From: CAYSYM01 sp964435115
GTDB lineage: Bacteria > Chloroflexota > UBA6077 > CF-72
Assembly (NCBI GenBank): GCA_964435115.1
Contig: CAYSYM010000029.1
Span: 1 to 45,582 of the forward strand
Direction of reading: 5' to 3'
Length of the DNA stretch: 45,582 nt
The notes under the pieces are model-generated. The model did no database searches. It was not told the origin of the DNA and saw only the letters and a list, made by a program, of their open reading frames with translations. A program made the translations under genes and the position numbers. Position 1 is the first letter of the stretch. Each line of letters opens with the position of its first letter. Below are positions 17,680 to 24,894 of this stretch, one piece after another.

Positions 17680-17706
17680 TCTACGCCCCCCGGAGGTTCG
17701 CCTCAA
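17678..17706 (-). promoter_or_regulatory. Candidate mraZ (dcw) promoter
   Basis: TTGAGG (17706-17701), a 17-bp spacer, and TAGAGT (17683-17678) on the minus strand; each hexamer matches 4 of 6 consensus bases. Transcription would begin near 17671, inside the MraZ box array, leaving a leader of about 75 nt. Confidence 0.5.
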
Positions 17707-17872
17707 AGCCCCCCGGGCCGGGAAGCCATCTCACCGCCGACAAAGATTGGCGGATTCCAACGCGTCGGGCGCCGGCGCCACGTAGGGGCAGCCCGGCGCT
17801 GAGCGGGCGAACCCGGGCCGGCGTCGGGCAGGGGGGTTGGCGGGTGCCCGGCAGCCCCAGTCCGCGGAGAAG

Positions 17873-17906
17873 GGCGCCGCGCCCGGCAGCCGCGGGGCGC
17901 GGCGCC
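17873..17906 (-). terminator. Possible terminator downstream of the glycosyltransferase gene
   Basis: Perfect 9-bp stem GGCGCCGCG/CGCGGCGCC with a 16-nt loop, starting about 20 nt after the stop codon. Only a short pyrimidine stretch (CTTCTCC) follows, so it is a weak candidate. Confidence 0.3.
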
Positions 17907-17926
17907 CGCTACCGGCCGGGCCGCGG

Positions 17927-19198
17927 TCAGCTGAGCCGCAGCGGCTCGGCGGCCAGCGCGTCCCGCTCGGCCAGCACCTGCCGGTAGAGGGCGAGGTGCT
18001 CGTCAGCGATGCGGCCCCAGTCGAACCGTTCGACGGATGGACGCGCGTTCGCGGCGAGCCGCGCCCGCAGCGCGCTGTCGTCCAGCACGTCTCGGATCCG
18101 CTCGGCGAACAGCCTGGGGTCCCGCCAGGGCACCAGCCGGCCGGTCTCGCCGTCGCGCACGATCGTGCTCAGCCCGCCGACACGAGTGGCGACGACGGGC
18201 GTGCCACAGGCGAGCGACTCGACGGCGACCAGCCCGAACGACTCGTAGCTGGAAGGCACCACTGTGACGCTGGCGGCCGCGTAGAAGAAGGGCAGGCGCT
18301 CCTGCTGCACCGCGCCCACGAAGGTCACCTGGTCGGCCAGGCCGAGGTGCCCCGCCAGCCGCTGCAGCCGGTTGATCTCGCGCAGCTCGTGGCCGATGCC
18401 GCGGGTGGTGGCGACTGGCAGGCCGCCGACGATGAGGAGGCGGGTATCTCGCGCGTCACCCGCCCGCGCGAGCTGCGCGAACGCGCGGAGCAGCACATCC
18501 ACGCCCTTGAGCCGCTGGATCCGACCGACGAAGAGCACCAGCCGACGCTCGCGGACGCCAATCTCCCGCCGCGCGACGGCGCGGGGGATCGGCCGGAACC
18601 GGCGCAGGTCCACGCCGCCTGGGATCACGCTGATCGGCGCGAGGGATCCGTAGTGGCGAACGGTCTGCGTCCGGTCCACCTCGGTGGCGGCGACGATGCG
18701 GTCGGACGCGGCCATTGTCCGGCGCTCGATCTCCTGGCGGACCTCCTGCTCGCGCTCCGCGGCGCTCTCGGCCACCCGGTTCTTCAGGTGCGCCAGCGTG
18801 TGGAACATGCTCACGAGCGGGACGTCCCAGCGGTCGCGGAAGAGGACGCCCAGTCGTCCGGATAGCCAGTAGTGGCTGTGGATGAGGTCGTAGCTCAGGC
18901 CGATGAGCGCCCGCCAGCGCTGGACGCCGCAGGCGAAGTCCGGCAGGTAGTCGAGCACCTCGTACTTGTCGATGGGGCGGTGCGGGCCGGCGTCGACGTG
19001 GATCACGCGCGCGCCAGGCGCGTACTCCACCACGTCGGGCGAATCGCACGCCTGCCGCCGGGTGAAGATGTCGACCTGGACGCCACGCTCGCCGAGTGCC
19101 CGGCCCAGCTCGCGGACGTACACGTTCATCCCGCCTGTCTCCCACCCGCCGAGGTGGGCCAGCGGGCAGGTGTGGGCGCTGATGACCGCGAGCTTCAC
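17927..19198 (-). CDS. Family 4 glycosyltransferase (MshA/sucrose-synthase-like)
   Basis: A retaining GT-B glycosyltransferase of 423 residues from GTG 19198, which has AGGGG upstream and begins with the typical strand KLAVISAHTCPLA. It continues with GGWETGGMNVYVRELGRALG, the acceptor-site IHSHYWLSG, VIPGGVDLRRF, LFVGRIQRLKGVDVLL, FVGAVQQERLPFFYAAASV, and the C-terminal sugar-nucleotide motif PSSYESFGLVAVESLACGTPVVAT with GGL. This subgroup includes MshA and sucrose or glycolipid glycosyltransferases; donor and acceptor cannot be told from sequence. A GTG at 19288, adjoining the zinc-ribbon stop, would add 30 non-conserved residues. It is probably co-transcribed with the zinc-ribbon gene. 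Confidence 0.88.
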   Translation of the reverse strand: MKLAVISAHTCPLAHLGGWETGGMNVYVRELGRALGERGVQVDIFTRRQACDSPDVVEYAPGARVIHVDAGPHRPIDKYEVLDYLPDFACGVQRWRALIGLSYDLIHSHYWLSGRLGVLFRDRWDVPLVSMFHTLAHLKNRVAESAAEREQEVRQEIERRTMAASDRIVAATEVDRTQTVRHYGSLAPISVIPGGVDLRRFRPIPRAVARREIGVRERRLVLFVGRIQRLKGVDVLLRAFAQLARAGDARDTRLLIVGGLPVATTRGIGHELREINRLQRLAGHLGLADQVTFVGAVQQERLPFFYAAASVTVVPSSYESFGLVAVESLACGTPVVATRVGGLSTIVRDGETGRLVPWRDPRLFAERIRDVLDDSALRARLAANARPSVERFDWGRIADEHLALYRQVLAERDALAAEPLRLS

Positions 19199-19288
19199 GA
19201 GCCGCCCCTGGAATGGAGCCGCGAGGGCGCGACGAGGGGGCGCGGACGGTGCGTCCGTCGCCCCCCCCACGTCGTCACTGCTGACCAC

Positions 19289-19411
19289 CTAGGCGGCCTT
19301 CTTCTCCGCCTTCCGACACTTGGTGCAGCGAAGCTCTTTGCTCGTCAGCTTCTTGTGGAACGTCTGGCCGCAGTTGATGCAGATCTCGCGACCCTTGTCT
19401 TTCCTGCCCAT
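19289..19411 (-). CDS. Small zinc-ribbon protein (40 residues)
   Basis: A 40-residue basic protein beginning MGRKDKGREICINCG, with two CxxC knuckles: C11-I-N-C14 and C29-T-K-C32. Together they would bind one zinc in a rubredoxin-like ribbon. It ends in a Lys/Ala tail (RKAEKKAA). Such short Cys4 proteins commonly contact RNA, the ribosome or RNA polymerase, but the function here is unknown. The ATG at 19411 has only an AGGT directly adjacent and no properly spaced ribosome binding site. A promoter placed exactly for +1 at this ATG suggests a leaderless message. Confidence 0.75.
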   Translation of the reverse strand: MGRKDKGREICINCGQTFHKKLTSKELRCTKCRKAEKKAA

Positions 19412-19417
19412 ACCTGA

Positions 19418-19447
19418 ATTGTGGCGAGCCGGAGGCGTGGTTGGCAA
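19418..19447 (-). promoter_or_regulatory. Candidate promoter of the zinc-ribbon gene (leaderless)
   Basis: TTGCCA (19447-19442), an 18-bp spacer, and CACAAT (19423-19418) on the minus strand. The expected start point falls on or next to the A of the ATG at 19411. Confidence 0.45.
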
Positions 19448-19690
19448 AAGTGCGGGCCCGGCCGACCCCCGGCCGGCACCGACCAGCAGGATGTCCCCGT
19501 TCTTCGCGCACGTGGCGGCCCCGCGCCCCGGCCCTCTCCCCGCGCAGGCCATAGGGGGCGAGCGCGGTGGGCGAGTGAAGGGGGGAGTCCCGCTCAACCC
19601 ACGGATAGGCGAAAGTGCCGGCGCCGGTCGGTGGCAAGGCTGGCCGGGGTGCTGGACGCCGGGTAGCATGCGCCTGCAAGGGAGTCGCCG

Positions 19691-20284
19691 ATGATGTGGG
19701 GGTCAGCCGGCGGGGAGCGGTGGGCCTGGTTCGGGGCGGGCGTGGTGGCTGCCAGCCTCGGTTTCGTCGCGTACCTCTTCTTCGTCGCACCGGCGGGTGG
19801 GCCACGGCCGGCCGTGGCGCCTCGGCCCACACCGGCGCCCATCGCCGTCCATGTGGCCGGCGAAGTGCTCAGCCCCGGTGTCTACCAGGTGTCAAGCGCT
19901 ATGCGCGTGGAGGACGCGCTGCAGCTGGCGGGCGGCGTGACCGAGGCGGCCGACCTCTCGCAGCTCAACCTGGCGGCGCGTGTCACGGACGGGCAGCGTA
20001 TCGCTGTCCCACGCCGGGCGAGCCCGGCGGCGACGCCGGGGCCCGTGGTGTCCACGGCTGGACCGACGGCGGCGGAAGCGATGCCGGCAGCCGCGCGAGT
20101 CAACCTGAATACAGCCACGCTCGCCGAGCTAGATGCGCTCCCGGGTATCGGCCCGGTGACGGCGGGGAAGATCCTGGAGCAGCGCCAGAAGGCGCCGTTC
20201 GTGAGCGTGGACCAGCTCCTGGAGCTCAAGATCGTCAACACGGCCACATTCGCGCGCATCCGGGACCTCGTCACCGCCGAGTAG
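19691..20284 (+). CDS. comEA: Competence protein ComEA (DNA receptor)
   Basis: Membrane-anchored DNA-binding protein for transformation. 197 residues: an N-terminal membrane anchor at about 13-32, a Pro-rich stretch, an SLBB domain (IAVHVAGEVLSPGVYQVSS, DALQLAGGVTEAADL) at about 50-107, a low-complexity linker, and a helix-hairpin-helix pair (VNLNTATLAELDALPGIGP, AGKILEQRQ) at about 136-195 that would bind double-stranded DNA. AGGGAG precedes the ATG by 6 nt. comEC follows after 5 bp, so they form an uptake operon. No comEB, comFC or pilus genes are in the window. Confidence 0.93.
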   Translation: MMWGSAGGERWAWFGAGVVAASLGFVAYLFFVAPAGGPRPAVAPRPTPAPIAVHVAGEVLSPGVYQVSSAMRVEDALQLAGGVTEAADLSQLNLAARVTDGQRIAVPRRASPAATPGPVVSTAGPTAAEAMPAAARVNLNTATLAELDALPGIGPVTAGKILEQRQKAPFVSVDQLLELKIVNTATFARIRDLVTAE

Positions 20285-20289
20285 CAGCT

Positions 20290-22467
20290 GTGCTGGGCAT
20301 TGGGATCTCAACCGCGGCCCTCGTCGGCCTCGCGGTGGCCGTCCTCCGGCCAGTGGACCCCGGCAGCCTCGCCACCGCCGGTGGGATGGCTGCAGCCGGG
20401 CTCGCGCTCGGCTGGCGCCTGCGCGGGGTCCGCTACGCGGCGGCGTTCGCCCTGGCCGCGACGCTCGCTGCCCTCCGGGTCGCGCTCTGGTCCGATCCCA
20501 CCGGCGACGACCTGCTGGCCCTCGTCGGCGGTCGCGCCGTGGTCCAGGGCCGCGTGGCCAGCGCGCCCGCGGTCTCAGGCAGAGTCGCCGTGTTCCAGGT
20601 GGACGCCTCGGACGCTGCGCGGCTGGATGGGAGTGGGCGCCGTCCCCTGGCGCCAGCGCGCGGCCGCGCGGAGGTCGTGGTGAGCGTCGACAGCCTGCCC
20701 GGGCGCCTTGGCGTTGGCGACTGGGTGACGCTGGAGGGGCGCCTGGTCGAGCCGACCTCGCCGGTGGGCTTCCCGCGCGCCGAGCTGCTGCGGCGACAGG
20801 GAGTCTTCACGGTTGTCTCGTTCCCGCGCATTGGTGTCCTGGAGCGGGCGAGCTGGGACACCAGCACCCTGGCTGCCTCCCTTCGGTCGTGGATCGGGCA
20901 GGGGTTCGAGCGCTACCTGCCGCAGCCCCAGGCTTCCCTGGCGGTCGGCATGCTCCTCGGCGGCAGCGCCGGCCTCGCGCCCGCGTTCCGTCGCGACCTC
21001 CAGGCGGCGGGCCTCGGGCATCTGGTGGCGGTGAGCGGCTTCAACATCGTGGTGGTGGCGGCGGGCCTGAACGCCGTCCTACTGCGGCTCCTCGGCCGCC
21101 GGCTCAGCCTGCTACCCAGCCTGGCCGGCATCGCGGCGTACACAGCGCTCGCCGGCGCCCCGCCGTCCGCGGTACGCGCCGCACTCATGGCCGGCGCGAG
21201 CGTCGCGGCGGGCAGCGTGGGGCGGCTGGCTGACCCGCTCACCAGCGTCTGCCTTGCCGCGGCCGCCATGGCGCTGGCCCGCCCGGCCGTGCTGCTGGAC
21301 GTCGGGTTCCAGCTCAGCACCACCGCCACCCTGAGTCTGATCCTGCTCTACCCGCGCGTGCGCGGCTGGCTCGGGCGATTCCCCGCCTGGTTCGCCGAGC
21401 CGCTGGCGCTCGCGCTGGCGGCGGAGATCGGCACCCTGCCGATCGTGCTCGCCGTGTTCCAGCAGGTGTCCGTGGTCGGGCCACTGGCCAACGTGCTGGC
21501 CGCGCCGCTCGTGCCGCTGATCATGCTGAGTGCGCTCGCGTTGACGCTGGCCCTCCCGGTGGCGCCCCTGGCGAGCGCCACGGCGAGCCTGGTGTGGCTG
21601 CCCACCACCGCCCTGGCGGCCGTGGTCCGTGGCATGGGGTCGATCCCCGGCGCCAGCATCTTCACCGGCACCCTCCCGGTTCCGGCGGCGGCCGTCGCCG
21701 CGCTGGGACTTCTGCTCTGGGGGAGCGCGGCCCTCCCTGAGCTGGCCGGCGCCCGCGCGCGGCTCGGCGCGCTCCTGGCGCAGCGGGCGCCACTGTGGGC
21801 CGGGGCGGGCCTGGCGCTGGCGGCCGCGGCGCTCGCGGCCGGCTGGATCGCGCTGCGACCTGACGGGCGCCTGCACGTGGCGCTGCTCGCCGCGGGCGCG
21901 GGCGACGCCGCGCTGGTGCGCGGGCCGGACGGGAGAACGCTCCTCGTCGCCTCTGCGGGCGTCGACCCGCGCGGCCTGGCGGCCCTGGTGGGGGACCGGC
22001 TGAACGTCTGGGAGCGTTCCATCCACGCCGTCGTCGTCGGCGACCTCGAGCAGGAGAAGAGCCTCGCCGAGGTCCTGCGGCGCTACCCGCCTGAGGTGCG
22101 TCTGCGTGGCGACAGGAACGCCCGGCTCGACCTTGGCGGTGCGGTCGTGGACATCTTCGCCGACGGGCCCGAAGGTGGCGCGGTCGCGGTCACCTACGGC
22201 GACGTCTGGATCCCGCTGGTCGGAACGCCGCCAGTGGGATCGGCCGCGTCCGACCCCGGGCCGCCCGTGGCGGTGGCACTCCGAGCCCCGACCTGGCCGC
22301 CCTCCTACCCGGTGCCGTCCCTCCGGGTGGGCGGGAGCCAGGCGTGGCCGGGGCCGGGCGACGCCCTGCCGGCCCCACGCGAGGGCGCCGTGGAGATCAT
22401 CTCGGACGGCACCACCGCCTGGCCGGCGGTCGGCTGGGCGGCGGACACCACCGCCCCGGACGAGTGA
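20290..22467 (+). CDS. comEC: ComEC/Rec2-type DNA-uptake channel with degenerate C-terminal domain
   Basis: A 725-residue polytopic membrane protein that would move single-stranded DNA across the membrane. The start is GTG 20290, just after comEA; an open extension upstream overlaps comEA. It has an N-terminal helix pair, an OB-like DUF4131 region (GRAVVQGRVASAPAV, VGDWVTLEGRLVEPTSP), and the competence domain with LGHLVAVSGFNIVVVAAGL, GAPPSAVRAALMAG and GFQLSTTATLSLIL. The C-terminal part (about 515-640) aligns by pattern to the metallo-beta-lactamase domain (LHVALLAAGAGDAALVRGPDGRTLLV), but the HxHxDH metal motif is absent (HAVVVGDLEQEKSLAEVL occurs instead). A low-complexity Pro/Gly tail ends the protein. 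Confidence 0.88.
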   Translation: MLGIGISTAALVGLAVAVLRPVDPGSLATAGGMAAAGLALGWRLRGVRYAAAFALAATLAALRVALWSDPTGDDLLALVGGRAVVQGRVASAPAVSGRVAVFQVDASDAARLDGSGRRPLAPARGRAEVVVSVDSLPGRLGVGDWVTLEGRLVEPTSPVGFPRAELLRRQGVFTVVSFPRIGVLERASWDTSTLAASLRSWIGQGFERYLPQPQASLAVGMLLGGSAGLAPAFRRDLQAAGLGHLVAVSGFNIVVVAAGLNAVLLRLLGRRLSLLPSLAGIAAYTALAGAPPSAVRAALMAGASVAAGSVGRLADPLTSVCLAAAAMALARPAVLLDVGFQLSTTATLSLILLYPRVRGWLGRFPAWFAEPLALALAAEIGTLPIVLAVFQQVSVVGPLANVLAAPLVPLIMLSALALTLALPVAPLASATASLVWLPTTALAAVVRGMGSIPGASIFTGTLPVPAAAVAALGLLLWGSAALPELAGARARLGALLAQRAPLWAGAGLALAAAALAAGWIALRPDGRLHVALLAAGAGDAALVRGPDGRTLLVASAGVDPRGLAALVGDRLNVWERSIHAVVVGDLEQEKSLAEVLRRYPPEVRLRGDRNARLDLGGAVVDIFADGPEGGAVAVTYGDVWIPLVGTPPVGSAASDPGPPVAVALRAPTWPPSYPVPSLRVGGSQAWPGPGDALPAPREGAVEIISDGTTAWPAVGWAADTTAPDE

Positions 22468-22676
22468 GCCCGCGTGGCGTGCGCCGCGCTAGCCGTCGAG
22501 CGCCCACACCCTGGCCACTCAGCCCTCCTCCGCACGGGTCTGCCCGGGGTGTGTGGCGCGCCGAGCGAGACGGGGGCTCCACCCGCCAGAGTCCACTGCC
22601 TCACCGCGCCTCAGGACGCCCCTCCGCGGGTGCCGCACTCGTCGACCGGGCACGGCCAGGGGCCTCGGACAGCCAG

Positions 22677-22778
22677 TCAGGTCAGCCCGGACCACTTCTG
22701 GAGCCAGACCAGCACCGCGAGGTTGAGGACAATCGCGGTGAACACGATGACCAGCTCCATTCCCTCGCTGACAACCAT
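22677..22778 (-). CDS. 33-residue single-pass membrane microprotein
   Basis: ATG at 22778 is preceded by a textbook ribosome binding site (GGGAGG, 4 nt spacer TTTC). The 33-codon frame starts MVVSEGMELVIVFTAIVLNL, continues with a hydrophobic stretch to residue 25, then QKWSGLT and TGA. About 20 consecutive non-polar residues predict one membrane helix. It lies 170 bp downstream of the bactofilin gene on the same strand and converges with comEC. I recognise no family. The strong Shine-Dalgarno and clean helix argue for a real gene despite its size. Confidence 0.6.
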   Translation of the reverse strand: MVVSEGMELVIVFTAIVLNLAVLVWLQKWSGLT

Positions 22779-22922
22779 GAAACCTCCCTTCCGTGGATAC
22801 CTTGCCTCACGCGCGCTTGTCTCGACGTGCGGCCGCGGCAGCTTGCGTTCCGCGTGCCGGATGACTCAGCGTGTGGCCCGCAGCTCCAGGCGGCGCCACG
22901 TTCGGTTCGCTCTGGCCCCCTG

Positions 22923-22943
22923 GTGTGCCAGGCGCTGGCACAC
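22923..22943 (-). terminator. Hairpin just after the bactofilin stop
   Basis: Perfect 8-bp stem GTGTGCCA/TGGCACAC with a 5-nt loop, 4 bp beyond the stop codon. There is no U-tract, so it could separate bactofilin from the microprotein gene by partial termination or by mRNA end protection. Confidence 0.4.
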
Positions 22944-22947
22944 ATGC

Positions 22948-23532
22948 TCAGCCGCGCGAGCCGCCCTCGGTTCCTGCCATCTTCGAAGCGCCCTCGAAGA
23001 AGGCGCCTTCCTGCACGATCAGGGCCCCCGCGTGGATCTCGCCGGTCACGTGGCCCGTGGGCCGGATCTCGACCCGGCCGTGGCAGAAGATCTGGCCATC
23101 CACGTGCCCGGCCACAATCACCTGGCTGGCGGTAAGCTTCGCGCCGACGCGCGCCGACTCCTCCACGTAGACAGCGCCCTTCGCCTCCAGCTCGCCCTGG
23201 ACTGACCCGAGCACCCGCACCGGGCCCTCACTCTTCAGGGTGCCCTCGAACGTCGTGTGGGCGCCAATGAGGCTCTCCACCTGCAGCGCGTCGGGTGACG
23301 GGCCCCGCTCCACGCGCGCCGGCAGCCCCACATTCACGTCGCGGGCGGCTGGGCGGGCGCTTGGACTCGTGTCCGGTGCACCGGCGGGCGCCGGCGGGGC
23401 CGGAACGGAGGTTGCCGCGGCGGTCAACGGCGGCCGGACCTCCCCTTCCTCGGTTGTTGTGGCCTCTTCTCGCTCCTTGGCCAGGGCACCGCGGAAGCGC
23501 GTCCACTCCTGATCGTCGGATCTCTTGAACAC
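22948..23532 (-). CDS. Bactofilin-family cytoskeletal protein
   Basis: 194 residues from GTG 23532, which has AGGAGA at an ideal 6-nt spacing; an ATG at 23547 would add five residues but lacks such a site. The N-terminal 85 residues are charged and then Pro/Ala-rich. The bactofilin beta-helix follows at about 90-185 with regular repeats: SLIGAHTTFEGTLKSEGPVRV, LGSVQGELEAKGAVYVEESA, KLTASQVIVAGHVDGQIFCH, GRVEIRPTGHVTGEIHAGAL, IVQEGAFFEGA. Bactofilins polymerise without nucleotide and scaffold envelope or cell-shape functions. Confidence 0.92.
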   Translation of the reverse strand: MFKRSDDQEWTRFRGALAKEREEATTTEEGEVRPPLTAAATSVPAPPAPAGAPDTSPSARPAARDVNVGLPARVERGPSPDALQVESLIGAHTTFEGTLKSEGPVRVLGSVQGELEAKGAVYVEESARVGAKLTASQVIVAGHVDGQIFCHGRVEIRPTGHVTGEIHAGALIVQEGAFFEGASKMAGTEGGSRG

Positions 23533-23976
23533 AGGGAGTCTCCTCATGGTGGCTACGCACGTGAGCCGAAGCTCGTCCTGATTCCGTGCAATTGGGGCCC
23601 CCTTGCTTCGCCATCGAGACGACGAAGCGTGAAGCGCTTAGCCTGCAGCAGTCGGTGGCGCGGAGCGCCCTGAGCGGCCGGCGGGCCGGGCGGCCGAGCG
23701 CGGTCCGGCCATGGAGTATAGGCCCGGACGTGCTGTGGCGGTAGGCACCCCTGCCTGGCCCCGGGGTCTTCCAGTGCTCGGTGCCTGCACCTGCTCCTCG
23801 TCTCGGTGGCGACGGACGGCTGTCAGGCTCCAATCCGCAGTCCCCAGTCCTCGGTGCCGAGACAACACCCTGCCGCACCGGCCCGGAGCCCTGCCCGTGC
23901 CCAGCCATCGGGTAGCATCCCCACTCAGGGCACACAGGGTGCCCGCAGCACCCTACCTCACCCTGGATGCCGCTCG
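23533..23976. other. Intergenic region between bactofilin and fdhD
   Basis: About 440 bp between divergent genes, so it should hold both promoters. I see no clear -35/-10 pair. Small inverted repeats such as GGTGC/GCACC (about 23779-23790) are visible. The open frames that cross it look random, and no RNA gene was recognised. Confidence 0.4.
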
Positions 23977-24894
23977 ATGGCGATCCGAGTCTCTCCCAGG
24001 CACACCCACCCCGCACCCCTGGCGGTCCCGGTCGAGGGTGGACCGAGCCCACGGGCAGCGGATCCCGCTGCCGACGCTACGCTAGAGCCCGTCGTCCCGC
24101 GCCGTTACGTGCGCTTCAGCGGCGAGCGCGGGGAGCTCGTCGACGAGGCAGTGATCGGCGAGATCCGCTTCACGATCTACGTCAACGGACGCGAGCTGGT
24201 CTCGCTCATGTGCTCGCCCTGGAGGCTGCGTCCGCTGGTCGTGGGCTTCCTGTACCTCGAAGGCCTTGTCGAGACCGTCGACGAGATCGAGCTGTTGCGG
24301 GTGTGCTTGGAAGACCGCCTGGCGGAGGTGGAGCTGGCGCACGGCTTCCCAGACGTGCCACCGCGTAAGATCCTCACCTCCGGCTGCACGGGTGGCATCA
24401 GCTTCGGCAAGTACCTCGAGCAGATCGAACGCTTCCGTGTGGAGGACGAGTCGCCACCGGTCCCGCCGGGGCAGGTGTACCTGCTGCTCCGCGCCCTGTA
24501 CGACCGGGCCGACCTCTACCGCCGCTCGGGCGGCGTCCACACGTCGATCTTCGCCGAGCGGGGCCAGCTCGAGCCACGCTTCGTGGCCGAAGACATCGGC
24601 CGCCACAACACGCTCGACAAGCTCCAGGGTATGGCGCTACTCGAGGGCGTCGACACTCGCGGAGGCCTGGTCATGGCGTCAGGGCGCATCTCTAGCGAGA
24701 TGCTGTTCAAGGCGGCCATCATGGGCGTGCCGATCGTGGGCTCGCGCACGAGCCCGACCAGCCTGGCGCTGGCCGTAGCCGACCGACTGAACATCACGGT
24801 GTGCGGCTACGTTAGACAGGGGCGGATGAACGTCTACACCCACCCCTGGCGGATCGAAGGCGCACCATGGGCGCCCTCGGCCGAGTGGCCGTGA
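23977..24894 (+). CDS. fdhD: Formate dehydrogenase accessory sulfurtransferase FdhD
   Basis: In characterised systems FdhD passes sulfur from a cysteine desulfurase to the molybdenum cofactor of formate dehydrogenase. 305 residues from ATG 23977. Motifs are LMCSPWRLRPLVVGFLYLEG, HTSIFAERG, EDIGRHNTLDKLQG, VMASGRISSEMLFKAA and the C-terminal RQGRMNVYTHPWRIEG. The mobile-loop cysteine motif is SGCTGG, with a single Cys (Cys137) where Escherichia coli has a CxxC pair. No formate dehydrogenase gene is in the window. The stop overlaps the holA reading frame. An open extension upstream to 23806 is not family-like. Confidence 0.92.
   Translation: MAIRVSPRHTHPAPLAVPVEGGPSPRAADPAADATLEPVVPRRYVRFSGERGELVDEAVIGEIRFTIYVNGRELVSLMCSPWRLRPLVVGFLYLEGLVETVDEIELLRVCLEDRLAEVELAHGFPDVPPRKILTSGCTGGISFGKYLEQIERFRVEDESPPVPPGQVYLLLRALYDRADLYRRSGGVHTSIFAERGQLEPRFVAEDIGRHNTLDKLQGMALLEGVDTRGGLVMASGRISSEMLFKAAIMGVPIVGSRTSPTSLALAVADRLNITVCGYVRQGRMNVYTHPWRIEGAPWAPSAEWP

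Noticed and set aside
17927..19198. Glycosyltransferase as the missing MurG
   Set aside because: Its motifs are those of family GT4 (MshA-like), not the GT28 family of MurG.
23533..23976. tRNA or riboswitch upstream of fdhD
   Set aside because: I looked for cloverleaf arms and conserved riboswitch cores and found only short unrelated stems.
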